Assembly (NCBI RefSeq): GCF_004551525.1
Contig: NZ_SATR01000009.1
Location: 21,148-85,147 of the forward strand
DNA from: Vibrio ouci
GTDB lineage: Bacteria > Pseudomonadota > Gammaproteobacteria > Enterobacterales > Vibrionaceae
DNA: 64,000 nt
Reading direction: 5' to 3'
Shown here: positions 29,110 to 37,023 of the stretch, one piece after another
How positions within the stretch are numbered: position 1 is the stretch's first letter
Layout of the letters: every line of letters begins with the position of its first letter
Notes under the pieces: generated by a model
What the model saw: only the letters and a program-made list of their open reading frames with translations
Databases searched by the model: none
Told to the model about the DNA's origin: nothing
Made by a program: the position numbers and the translations under genes

Positions 29110-29440
29110 CGTAGTTCTCCTTGAGATGACTCTCTTATATATGTTTTGTAAGTCGATTTGAAATCGGTGTGTTCAACCTATAGTAATCACAAGATGATTA
29201 CAAATGATTAACGTCAGCTTTGCGACCTTGCGCAAGCCATCAAAATCAGGCTTCACACCTTTACGCCATTATGTTCTTAATCCTTTTGGATAACAAAGAA
29301 TTAAACGGTTTTCTGTCAATAAATCCTGCCAGTTTTACAGTGATTTGCTAGACAGAATTTAGGTTTAGCATTGGCACATATTGCATACCTATGCGAGAAT
29401 ATTCACTTGCTTTTTATAAAACAAACATAGAAAGAGAACC
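29110..29440. promoter_or_regulatory. mdh-argR divergent intergenic region
   Basis: This 331-bp region must hold both promoters. ATTACAAATGATTAAC (29197-29212) read on the minus strand matches about 11 of 16 bases of the ArcA consensus, and mdh is ArcA-repressed in E. coli. TATGCGAGAATATTCACT (29390-29407) has one good ARG half-site (ATTCA) before argR. Both are weak matches, and no clear promoter hexamers stand out. Confidence 0.3.
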
Positions 29441-29911
29441 ATGCGCCATTCAGAAAAACAAGATAACCTCGTTCGCGCTTTTAAAGCCCTACTTAAAGAA
29501 GAACGTTTCGGCTCCCAAGGCGATATTGTGGAAGCTCTTAAAAACGAAGGGTTCGATAATATCAACCAGTCAAAAGTGTCTCGTATGCTGACCAAGTTTG
29601 GTGCGGTACGTACACGTAATGCCAAAATGGAGATGGTTTACTGTCTTCCTGCTGAACTGGGGGTACCAACGGTATCAAGTTCACTGCGTGAGTTAGTGCT
29701 CGATATCGATCATAACAACGCGCTTGTTGTGATTCACACCGGACCAGGTGCTGCCCAACTTATCGCTCGCCTACTTGATTCACTAGGTAAAGCGGAAGGC
29801 ATCTTAGGCGTCGTTGCCGGTGATGACACTATCTTTATTACTCCAACACTATCAATTACCACAGAGCAGCTGTTTAACTCGGTGTGTGACTTGTTTGAGT
29901 ACACAGGCTAG
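29441..29911 (+). CDS. argR: Arginine repressor ArgR
   Basis: This hexameric, arginine-responsive DNA-binding regulator represses arginine synthesis genes and often activates catabolism. The 156-residue product has an N-terminal winged helix (residues 1-75, including [21 protein letters not shown]) and a C-terminal oligomerisation/arginine-binding domain. The latter has [16 protein letters not shown] and the acidic [11 protein letters not shown] motif. Candidate targets in the window are argF, argR itself and perhaps arcA. Confidence 0.97.
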   Translation: MRHSEKQDNLVRAFKALLKEERFGSQGDIVEALKNEGFDNINQSKVSRMLTKFGAVRTRNAKMEMVYCLPAELGVPTVSSSLRELVLDIDHNNALVVIHTGPGAAQLIARLLDSLGKAEGILGVVAGDDTIFITPTLSITTEQLFNSVCDLFEYTG

Positions 29912-29957
29912 TTTCATATAAAACAACCAAATACAAATTGCGCCGCCAAATTTGCGG

Positions 29958-29973
29958 CGTGATTGAGATCACA
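29958..29973 (+). promoter_or_regulatory. CRP-like site upstream of the TRAP operon
   Basis: CGTGATTGAGATCACA matches the CRP consensus TGTGA-N6-TCACA at nine of ten defined positions and is an almost perfect palindrome. It lies 271 bp before the receptor gene and overlaps the right arm of a CGCCGC/GCGGCG hairpin (29941-29959) that follows argR. Confidence 0.65.
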
Positions 29974-30066
29974 TCTTAAAAAAATCATACCTTAGTTAAC
30001 CCCATCACGTAACACGATGATTTTAAAGAACTTTAACCTTGAAATAATCCTAATACATTAGGTTAA

Positions 30067-30243
30067 TATTCAGGCTTTTTGCCTATATTCTTTAACATCC
30101 GTGTAATTATGTGCCAATTTTTTGCTATTATTCAGCCACTTTTTCAACATACGGATTGAAAAAGATGCCGTTTCCAGCAAGAGGAAACGCCCAAAGCAAC
30201 TACACTTGCTAAGGGTTAATAATGAATAAAGGAAGGGAAATTC
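30067..30243 (+). promoter_or_regulatory. Structured leader of the TRAP receptor gene
   Basis: CGTTTCC, loop AGCAAGA, GGAAACG (30169-30189) is a perfect 7-bp hairpin. It is followed by AGCAA/TTGCT (30195-30210), whose stem can extend to flanking CCC/GGG (30190-30215). Both lie just before the GGAAGGG ribosome site and may stabilise the mRNA or gate translation. The function is inferred. Confidence 0.4.
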
Positions 30244-31212
30244 ATGGCATTGAACAAACTTATTAAAGTTGGCGCTATTGCTGCAGCAGTAATGGGCGCA
30301 GGCGCAGTTAACGCTCAAGAGTTCATCACAATCGGTACAGGTTCAGTAACAGGTGTTTACTACCCAACTGGTGGTGCAATTTGTAAGCTAGTTAACAAAG
30401 GCCGTAAAGACCACAACATTCGTTGTTCTGTAGAATCAACTGGTGGTTCAATTTACAACGTGAATACTATCCGTGCAGGCGAACTAGACTTCGGTATCGT
30501 TCAGTCTGACTGGCAGTACCACGGTTACAACGGTACAAGTAAGTTTGCTGAGCAAGGCCCATACAAAGAGCTACGCGCAGTGTTCTCTCTACACACAGAA
30601 CCGTTCAACATCATCGCTCGTAGCGATGCTGGTATCGAAAACGTTTCTGACCTAAAGGGTAAACGTGTAAACATTGGTAACCCTGGTTCTGGTGACCGTG
30701 CAACAATGGGTGTTGTAATGGAAGCTATGGGCTGGACTAACGATGACTTCAAACTGGCTTCTGAGCTAAAAGGTTCTGAGCGTTCACAAGCACTTTGTGA
30801 TAACAAGATTGACGCATTTGTTTACGTTGTTGGTCACCCGAATGGTTCTATCAAAGAAGCAACAACTTCATGTGATGCGAAACTAGTTTCTGCAACTGGT
30901 GCGAAAATCGATGAAATCGTTGCAAACAACCCTTACTACGCATTCAGCACAGTTCCTGCGGGCATGTACCGTGGTACTGATAAAGACGTAAACAGCTTCG
31001 GTGTTGCCGCAACTATGGTAACAACAACGAATGTTTCTGATGATGTAGCGTACAACGTAGCAAAAGCTGTATTCGAAAACTTCGATACATTTAAGCGTCT
31101 ACACCCAGCGTTCGCTAACCTGAAGAAAGAAGACATGGTTCAAGCTGGTCTTTCTATCCCTCTACACCCAGGTGCAGAGAAATACTACAAAGAGATCGGC
31201 CTACTTAAGTAA
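30244..31212 (+). CDS. TAXI-family TRAP transporter solute-binding receptor
   Basis: This 322-residue periplasmic receptor delivers a substrate to the fused TRAP permease encoded next. The signal peptide (about residues 1-24) ends AGAVNA before QEF. GTGSVTGVYYPTGGAICKLVN and the YYAFSTVPAGMYRG region are typical of the TAXI family, which is annotated as immunogenic protein in older genomes. Four mature cysteines are visible. Substrate is not predictable. Dicarboxylates and glutamate have been linked to relatives. A hairpin leader precedes it, and a perfect hairpin separates it from the permease gene. Confidence 0.93.
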   Translation: MALNKLIKVGAIAAAVMGAGAVNAQEFITIGTGSVTGVYYPTGGAICKLVNKGRKDHNIRCSVESTGGSIYNVNTIRAGELDFGIVQSDWQYHGYNGTSKFAEQGPYKELRAVFSLHTEPFNIIARSDAGIENVSDLKGKRVNIGNPGSGDRATMGVVMEAMGWTNDDFKLASELKGSERSQALCDNKIDAFVYVVGHPNGSIKEATTSCDAKLVSATGAKIDEIVANNPYYAFSTVPAGMYRGTDKDVNSFGVAATMVTTTNVSDDVAYNVAKAVFENFDTFKRLHPAFANLKKEDMVQAGLSIPLHPGAEKYYKEIGLLK

Positions 31213-31225
31213 GCACTCTTTGATG

Positions 31226-31252
31226 ACTAAGGAGGCATAGCGCCTCCTTAGT
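31226..31252 (+). terminator. Intercistronic hairpin after the receptor gene
   Basis: ACTAAGGAGGC, loop ATAGC, GCCTCCTTAGT is a perfect 11-bp stem just after the receptor stop codon, without a T run. It therefore probably acts as a 3'-end protecting or partial-termination element that raises receptor over permease expression, as known for other binding-protein operons. The role is inferred. Confidence 0.6.
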
Positions 31253-31439
31253 TAATATCACTGTAGTCAAAGCACTACACTCTATTTTGGGTTTCACATT
31301 CTTGAAACTCTTTCTCGTTTTATACCTAAGAAAAACACACAACTGAGCAATATTTCATCTTTTCACTACACTAAAAGATGCTAAATAAAGGTTCTCATAA
31401 CCATAATTATACGGACCATTTATAATAAGGATTAAGTAC

Positions 31440-34019
31440 ATGTCGAAGACAAACACTCCGTCTCAAGATGTGCAAGAAATGGTGGCTCAATCCGATACTG
31501 GTGCACGCGCTCCTTCTGGGCTGTCTGGTCGCATCTTATGGTTTGTGCCGCTATGTTGGTCACTGTTCCAACTTTGGTACGCTTCCCCTCTTCCATTTAT
31601 TTTTAATTTTGGCGTACTCAACGATACTGAAGCGCGTTCTATACATTTAATGTTTGCTGTATTCCTTGCCTTTACGGCTTACCCAGCAATGAAGAGCTCG
31701 CCAAGGGATAGCATTCCTGTTATCGACTGGTTGCTGGCATTAGCTGGTGCCTTCTCTGCCGCATATATTTATATTTTTTACACTGAACTCGCGGGGCGCT
31801 CTGGAGCACCAACCTCATTTGATATTGTCATTGCTGTAACAGGCATGGTGCTATTACTTGAGGCAACACGCCGCGCTTTAGGTCCACCACTGATGGTGGT
31901 TGCGGCAGTATTCTTGCTCTACACATTTGGCGGCCCTCATATGCCAGATGTGATTGCACACAAAGGTGCAAGCTTAAACAAGGCGATGTCTCACCTGTGG
32001 CTAACTACTGAAGGTGTATTTGGTGTCGCACTAGGCGTATCAACGTCATTTGTATTCTTGTTTGTACTGTTTGGCGCCATGCTTGAACGTGCGGGTGCAG
32101 GTGCTTACTTCATCAAGGTGGCATTCTCGCTATTAGGCCATATGAAAGGCGGTCCAGCGAAAGCAGCAGTTGTTGCTTCTGGCTTGTCAGGCCTAGTGTC
32201 AGGCTCATCGATTGCTAACGTAGTAACCACAGGTACTTTCACCATTCCACTGATGAAGCGTGTTGGCTTCCCAGGGACTAAAGCGGGTGCGGTAGAAGTC
32301 GCGGCTTCAACGAACGGTCAGCTAACTCCACCAATCATGGGTGCTGCAGCATTCTTGATGGTTGAGTACGTGGGTATCTCTTACGTTGAAGTCATCAAAG
32401 CGGCGATCCTGCCTGCTCTGATTTCTTACATCGCACTTATCTACATTGTTCACCTTGAAGCCTGTAAAGCCGGCATGACTGGTTTACCTCGTCGTCACAC
32501 ACCGAAGTTCATTCATAGCCTACTGTCGTTTACTGGCACTATCCTAGGCCTATGTATTCTAAGCGGTGCGGTCTACTACGGTGTTGGCTGGACGAAAGAT
32601 GTCTTTGGTGAAGCAGCAACACCTATCGTTACTGTTGCTTTACTGGTTGCTTATGTCGCACTGGTAAACATCTCAGCCAAGTACGCTAAAGAAGGCGCGA
32701 TTGAGATTGATGCTGAGCTCACTGAAGTACCTGATCCAGGTCCGACGATTAAATCGGGTCTGCACTTCTTGCTACCAATCGTTGTTTTGGTTTGGTGTTT
32801 GACGGTTGAACGTTTCTCGCCGGGTCTATCCGCATTCTGGGCAACCGTGTTCATGATCTTTATCTTGATCACGCAGCGTCCATTGATTGCGATTCTTTCT
32901 AAGGAAGGCAGTCTTGCTGAGCAAACTAAAGCAGGTTTTGTTGATCTCGCTGAAAGTTTAGTTTCAGGTGCTCGTAATATGATTGGTATCGGTGTTGCGA
33001 CAGCAGCAGCGGGTACCGTTGTTGGTGTGGTAACGCTTACGGGTATCGGTCTGGTTATGACGGACTTTGTTGAGTTTATCTCTGGCGGTAACATCATCTT
33101 GATGTTGCTATTTACCGCTGTGATCAGCTTGATCTTAGGTATGGGTCTACCAACAACCGCTAACTACATCGTTGTATCAACACTGATGGCACCGGTAATT
33201 GTGACTCTTGGTGCGCAAAGTGGCTTGATCATTCCATTGATCGCAGTCCACCTATTTGTGTTCTACTTCGGTATTTTGGCTGATGATACTCCGCCTGTTG
33301 GCCTGGCTGCTTTTGCGGCCGCAGCGATTGCCAAATCGGATCCGATCAGAACCGGTATTCAAGGTTTTACTTACGATATCCGAACGGCAATCTTGCCATT
33401 TATGTTTATCTTCAACACCCAGCTACTGCTGATGGGTATTGATAGTATTTGGCACTTGTTGCTGACGATCTTCTCTTCGATTGTGGCGATGCTGATCTTC
33501 TCTGCTGCAACGCAGGGCTGGTGGTTTACTAAGAACAAATGGTGGGAAACTGTCCTACTGCTTGTGTTGACCTTTACCTTCTTCCGCCCAGGTTTCTGGT
33601 GGGATGAGATCTACCCAGCGAAGATCATGCACCCAGGTACTGAGATCGCGCAGATTACTGAAAAGATGAAAGTCGGTGAAGAGATCGAGCTATTGGTAGC
33701 AGGTGAAAACCTAGAAGGCGACTACATTTCTAAAACGGTACGTTTGCCTTTTGAAGACCGTGCGACAACAGCCGAAGAACGCATTGCCTCAATGGGTCTA
33801 ATGCTAAATGATGCCAATGGTCGTATGTTGGTTGATATGGTCGAGTTCGGTAGTCCTGCGGAAGCAGCAGGCGTCGATTTTGACTGGGAAATTCGTTCTG
33901 TGGTTGTCGATGCAGACCGTCCAATGAAGGAGTGGGTATTTGTCCCAGCGTTACTTCTTCTAATTGGTCTGGCAATGAACCAGAGAAGACGAGCTCGAAA
34001 GGAACAGCTGAGCGCGTAA
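31440..34019 (+). CDS. TRAP transporter fused permease (DctQM type)
   Basis: This 859-residue inner-membrane protein fuses the small (DctQ-like, about residues 30-180) and large (DctM-like, about 190-690) TRAP subunits, as is usual for TAXI systems. It imports the receptor-bound solute using an ion gradient. Conserved DctM segments include GLVSGSSIANVVTTGTF and GMGLPTTANYIVVSTL. After the last core helices a hydrophilic segment (about 725-830, resembling DUF3394) contains a PDZ-like VEFGSPAEAAGVDFDWEI stretch, followed by a final helix and a basic tail. AAGGA lies before the ATG. Confidence 0.93.
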   Translation: MSKTNTPSQDVQEMVAQSDTGARAPSGLSGRILWFVPLCWSLFQLWYASPLPFIFNFGVLNDTEARSIHLMFAVFLAFTAYPAMKSSPRDSIPVIDWLLALAGAFSAAYIYIFYTELAGRSGAPTSFDIVIAVTGMVLLLEATRRALGPPLMVVAAVFLLYTFGGPHMPDVIAHKGASLNKAMSHLWLTTEGVFGVALGVSTSFVFLFVLFGAMLERAGAGAYFIKVAFSLLGHMKGGPAKAAVVASGLSGLVSGSSIANVVTTGTFTIPLMKRVGFPGTKAGAVEVAASTNGQLTPPIMGAAAFLMVEYVGISYVEVIKAAILPALISYIALIYIVHLEACKAGMTGLPRRHTPKFIHSLLSFTGTILGLCILSGAVYYGVGWTKDVFGEAATPIVTVALLVAYVALVNISAKYAKEGAIEIDAELTEVPDPGPTIKSGLHFLLPIVVLVWCLTVERFSPGLSAFWATVFMIFILITQRPLIAILSKEGSLAEQTKAGFVDLAESLVSGARNMIGIGVATAAAGTVVGVVTLTGIGLVMTDFVEFISGGNIILMLLFTAVISLILGMGLPTTANYIVVSTLMAPVIVTLGAQSGLIIPLIAVHLFVFYFGILADDTPPVGLAAFAAAAIAKSDPIRTGIQGFTYDIRTAILPFMFIFNTQLLLMGIDSIWHLLLTIFSSIVAMLIFSAATQGWWFTKNKWWETVLLLVLTFTFFRPGFWWDEIYPAKIMHPGTEIAQITEKMKVGEEIELLVAGENLEGDYISKTVRLPFEDRATTAEERIASMGLMLNDANGRMLVDMVEFGSPAEAAGVDFDWEIRSVVVDADRPMKEWVFVPALLLLIGLAMNQRRRARKEQLSA

Positions 34020-34026
34020 CTTAATC

Positions 34027-34049
34027 AGCCCTACTCGATGAGTGGGGCT
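34027..34049 (+). repeat. Intercistronic hairpin after the TRAP permease gene
   Basis: AGCCCTACTC, loop GAT, GAGTGGGGCT forms a 10-bp stem with one G-U pair and no following T run. A second perfect stem, CCTTAAAG/CTTTAAGG (34079-34098), sits right before the stress-protein ribosome site. Confidence 0.55.
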
Positions 34050-34116
34050 ACAATTAAGCTAAGGATGCATTAACTCCCCCTTAAAGAGTTCTTTAAGGTG
34101 CACAATAAGAGAAATA

Positions 34117-34557
34117 ATGATGTATAAGCAGATTCTTGTTCCTGTTGATTTAAACGACAAAGGCTTTTCAGATAAAGCGGTCGAGTTAGCCGTTTGGCAC
34201 GCGAAACACTCTAACGCTGAAGTGCACATTCTCAATGTGTTACCTGGCATCCACATGTCAATGGTCGCAACTTACTTCCCGAAAGATGCGGCGCTAAAAA
34301 TGAAAGCGGATGTGGAAAAGCAGCTTAAAGAGTTTGCGGCAAACCATATTGCTGATGACGTGGTGTACAAGGTACATGTGACTGAAGGCAAACCTTACTC
34401 AACCATCTTAGAGTTTGCCGAAAAGTTAGGTGCGGATCTGATTGTTATGCCAAGCCACAAACGCTCTAAAATTGATAAAGTTGTACTTGGCTCGGTTGCA
34501 AGCAAAGTGGTTCAGAACTCCCCTATCAATGTGCTGGTGGTTAAGCCTCAAGGCTAA
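34117..34557 (+). CDS. Universal stress protein (UspA family)
   Basis: This 146-residue single-domain Usp has the YKQILVPVDLNDKG strand-loop start and the ATP-binding G-2X-G-9X-G(S/T) type motif in VLGSVASKVVQNSPINVLVV. It is in the same orientation as the TRAP genes and is followed by a terminator. Usp proteins in TRAP operons (TeaD in Halomonas) modulate transport, so a similar regulatory role is likely here by analogy. Either of two tandem ATGs may start it. Confidence 0.92.
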   Translation: MMYKQILVPVDLNDKGFSDKAVELAVWHAKHSNAEVHILNVLPGIHMSMVATYFPKDAALKMKADVEKQLKEFAANHIADDVVYKVHVTEGKPYSTILEFAEKLGADLIVMPSHKRSKIDKVVLGSVASKVVQNSPINVLVVKPQG

Positions 34558-34581
34558 TTGACGACTACCAACTCCAAATAA

Positions 34582-34608
34582 TAAAGGCGCGTAATGCGCC
34601 TTTTTTTC
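34582..34608 (+). terminator. Terminator of the TRAP-Usp operon
   Basis: AAGGCGC/GCGCCTT (34584-34602) with a short loop is followed by TTTTTTT, ending transcription after the stress protein. Confidence 0.88.
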
Positions 34609-34670
34609 GTCAGTTAGAAAATCAATAGGTATCACCTATTAAAACTATTGCTACAACCCAATTCAATTAA

Positions 34671-34685
34671 TGCGAATAATTATCA
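34671..34685 (+). promoter_or_regulatory. Candidate Fur box upstream of the DUF2061 gene
   Basis: TGCGAATAATTATCA fits the 7-1-7 Fur pattern TGATAATNATTATCA (read on the other strand, TGATAATTATTCGCA) at 11 of 14 positions and resembles Vibrio Fur sites with a GCG half. It lies 40 bp before the ATG. Confidence 0.4.
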
Positions 34686-34724
34686 ATAATAGCAACATCA
34701 AGTTTACTCGACTAGGTTATTGTT

Positions 34725-35117
34725 ATGAAAAAGACACTCACATTCGCTGCTATTCACTTCACTATCGCGTTCACAGTCGCGTATGTATTAACAGGTGATA
34801 TTCTGATTGGTAGTCTGATTGCAATGATCGAGCCGACCGTAAACTCAGTGGCTTTCTACTTCCATGAGCGCATTTGGCAACAAAGCACAGCACTTCAGAA
34901 ATTGGCTCGTTCTGCCAAGGTGAAAACCGCTAGCTTTGCCGTTGTACACTTTAGTGTTGCTTTTGGTGTGGTGTATCTATTGACGGGTGATGCATTTGTT
35001 GGCGGTATCATGGCGGCAATTGAGCCAACCATCAATACCTTTGCATACTACTTTCATGAAAAGGTGTGGCTACGTAAGCAAGAAGCCACACTACACTGGG
35101 GATGTGCTCACGCTTAA
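34725..35117 (+). CDS. Duplicated DUF2061 membrane protein
   Basis: This 130-residue inner-membrane protein consists of two tandem homologous units, residues about 6-50 and 70-114. Each has two helices with the pattern HF-(T/S)-(I/V)-AF ... LTGD ... IEPT ... YFHE, then (R/K)-(I/V)-W. The HERIW/HEKVW ends are the DUF2061 hallmark. Molecular function is unknown. It is preceded by a possible Fur site. Its last four bases overlap the end of the opposing gene at 35114. Confidence 0.85.
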   Translation: MKKTLTFAAIHFTIAFTVAYVLTGDILIGSLIAMIEPTVNSVAFYFHERIWQQSTALQKLARSAKVKTASFAVVHFSVAFGVVYLLTGDAFVGGIMAAIEPTINTFAYYFHEKVWLRKQEATLHWGCAHA

Positions 35118-35914
35118 AGTGGGTAGTGGGATACACACATATCTTTACTTAACCCGATGTGTAAACGTCGGGTTTGCCCATCTAAAGTCACTTCCAACAG
35201 ATATAAATCATCAAGGTTCGGCTTTTCAGCATCGGCATAAATTGGCGCTTCAATTTGGAAAAGTGCGCTGGTGTGATTATCACGCACATCAATTGGCAGG
35301 TGGTAAGTCATACCATTGAACTTGACGGCCGCCGACACAAGCCCTGGAGAATAGGTCTGATAGTGCAAATCGACCAGAAACTCACAGCCACCACCGTGGT
35401 GCCAAATTTGCTCCGTAGTGATGTGCTCTAAACGTATGTTGCGGATAAATTGCAGGTAAGGCTCTTTCCAAATCCCAATTCGGCTATCAAGCTTTTGGTA
35501 TTGCTGCTCGCCGAGTGGGCACACTTCTGGCTGATCTTCTTCAAACAACAGTTCCTCTTCTTCTTCAAGAAACAGAACCTCAAAGCGGTTTCGACCTAAC
35601 TGCATATAAGGGCGAATATCTTTCTTATATTCAGCTTGGCTGCCATCGCAATCAAATACAGCGACACCGTTCAAACGCACTTCAGCATGATAGTCGACCC
35701 CACCGATCACAAGATCGATCGCAGGAAACGCCATCATCGCTTCGTCCACTTCAATATCATGCATCAAGTGCCACTCTTGCGCAGCAATCTCTGCCTCAGA
35801 TAATGAGTCAGGAAGCTTAGCGCTTAAAGGAGCAGGAAAAGTGATGTCATTTTGTGGAATAGATAGGTCCGTAAGCGGTGAAATCTGCCAAAGACCAGCA
35901 AGTGAAAGCTGCAT
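35114..35914 (-). CDS. GH2-type sugar-binding-domain protein without catalytic domain
   Basis: This 266-residue cytoplasmic protein has no signal peptide. The pattern LVIGGVDYHAEVRLNGVAVF, then DIRPYMQLGRNRFEVLF, then SRIGIWKEPYL matches the jelly-roll sugar-binding domain at the N-terminus of beta-mannosidases and other GH2 enzymes. It is followed by an immunoglobulin-like strand-rich half. No catalytic barrel follows. An acidic insert EEEEELLFEEDQ lies near residue 115. Homology is my reading of motifs and the function is unknown. It is between DUF2061 and rraB. Confidence 0.6.
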   Translation of the reverse strand: MQLSLAGLWQISPLTDLSIPQNDITFPAPLSAKLPDSLSEAEIAAQEWHLMHDIEVDEAMMAFPAIDLVIGGVDYHAEVRLNGVAVFDCDGSQAEYKKDIRPYMQLGRNRFEVLFLEEEEELLFEEDQPEVCPLGEQQYQKLDSRIGIWKEPYLQFIRNIRLEHITTEQIWHHGGGCEFLVDLHYQTYSPGLVSAAVKFNGMTYHLPIDVRDNHTSALFQIEAPIYADAEKPNLDDLYLLEVTLDGQTRRLHIGLSKDMCVSHYPL

Positions 35915-35982
35915 AAACCCTTTTATTAATTGAGCTAGATCAAGTTTGTGAGATTATAAAGCAGCCCATGTGATAAAGATAC

Positions 35983-36010
35983 AAAAATGCCAGTCACTGG
36001 GACTGGCATT
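35983..36010 (-). terminator. Terminator of rraB
   Basis: ATGCCAGTC, loop ACTGG, GACTGGCAT (35987-36009) is a perfect 9-bp stem followed on the minus strand by TTTTTG, immediately after the rraB stop codon. Confidence 0.85.
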
Positions 36011-36044
36011 CTCAATTCTAATTTAACGAGCAAAAAGCTGTTAA

Positions 36045-36458
36045 TTACTCTTCGTCATCTTCTTCTTCAGGGTAAAGCGCATCTTCGCCTTCGTAGTAAG
36101 TACCCCAACCATCGTAGATGATGTCGTATTTCTCTGCTAGATGGATAAGCTTTTCAACCTGTGCATCAATGGAATCTGCATTTAACGCAGATTCCATTGT
36201 CGCATCACAACAAAGCAGTTTTTTGCCGTCTTCGTCTTCCGTTTCTTCAGCTTCAAGAACTTCAAAACCCATCTTAAATGCTTCAACTACCGCTTTTTCT
36301 AGGGTATTGAAATCTTCAGCGAAAAGGTGGTGTTCGATCTCATATAAAGCATCTGGCTCACTGCCATCTTCTAACAAAGCTTGGATAATATCGCGAGTCT
36401 CTTCCTTTTGAATCTCAATTAATTCTTCAACAGATAGATATTCATCTTCGTGAGACAT
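36045..36458 (-). CDS. rraB: Regulator of RNase E activity RraB
   Basis: RraB binds the C-terminal part of RNase E and inhibits mRNA decay. The 137-residue acidic protein has the family segments EEETRD-like [26 protein letters not shown]-region start, [14 protein letters not shown] and [16 protein letters not shown], and an acidic tail. ATG 36458 ([13 protein letters not shown]) is chosen, since GGAG is eight bases upstream. A start 24 bp earlier has no support. It is divergent from the arginine deiminase gene. Confidence 0.93.
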   Translation of the reverse strand: MSHEDEYLSVEELIEIQKEETRDIIQALLEDGSEPDALYEIEHHLFAEDFNTLEKAVVEAFKMGFEVLEAEETEDEDGKKLLCCDATMESALNADSIDAQVEKLIHLAEKYDIIYDGWGTYYEGEDALYPEEEDDEE

Positions 36459-37023
36459 AAGTCGTGCTCCAGATAGTGACAAAATAGATCGTAATTTACA
36501 GCGACGAAATATCGCATGGATCCAGCTAAATTACTACCCAGAATATGGCTTGATCGCGATCTTTATCCGTCCTCGCAGGCTAGATCAAACCTGATCAAGC
36601 TCACAAGATGGTAAATTTAACATTTTGTTATCAAGTGCCCGATTCAGAATTATCTCTTTTAAACCCTTCGGCACCTATAAGCCAAGATTATGCGTTTTTA
36701 TCACTATTCTTTGCATATCAAGTACGCGACTGTAATTGCATAAAAATATGCGCCACCGAAAGCAAAGCGCAAATTAGTGAATAGCTATGCTATAACTTGC
36801 TAGAACTTCGCACTTCTAAAGCGTGAAGCTAACGCATAGAGACGCAACTTTGAGAATACAACACCCAAACAACATATTTGGTGATTCTATAAATTACCGC
36901 CAATTATCAGTATAAAATACCAGAATAAAAACAAAAGGCAGTTATTTTTGCCACCAGACAAGCTTGCATCTTTATAACAAACTTGTCATAAATACGCTCT
37001 GGAATTAATTGTAAGGATACAAA
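36459..37023. promoter_or_regulatory. rraB-arcA divergent intergenic region
   Basis: This is a 565-bp non-coding region, the longest in the window. GCTTGATC (36548-36555) and GATCAAGC (36593-36600) form an inverted repeat, with a further GATCAA at 36583. TTGATCGCGATCTT (36550-36563) matches the FNR/ANR consensus TTGAT-N4-ATCAA at 8 of 10. GCATAAAAATATGC (36738-36751) is another palindrome. No confident promoter or ORF was found. A TAAGGA ribosome site precedes arcA. Confidence 0.4.

Noticed and set aside
29197-29212. ArcA site controlling mdh
   Set aside because: Eleven of sixteen matches in an AT-rich background is within chance expectation. Mentioned only as a weak possibility.
29385-29410. 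ARG-box pair before argR
   Set aside because: Only one half-site (ATTCA) is good and the other half does not match, so autoregulation cannot be claimed from sequence.
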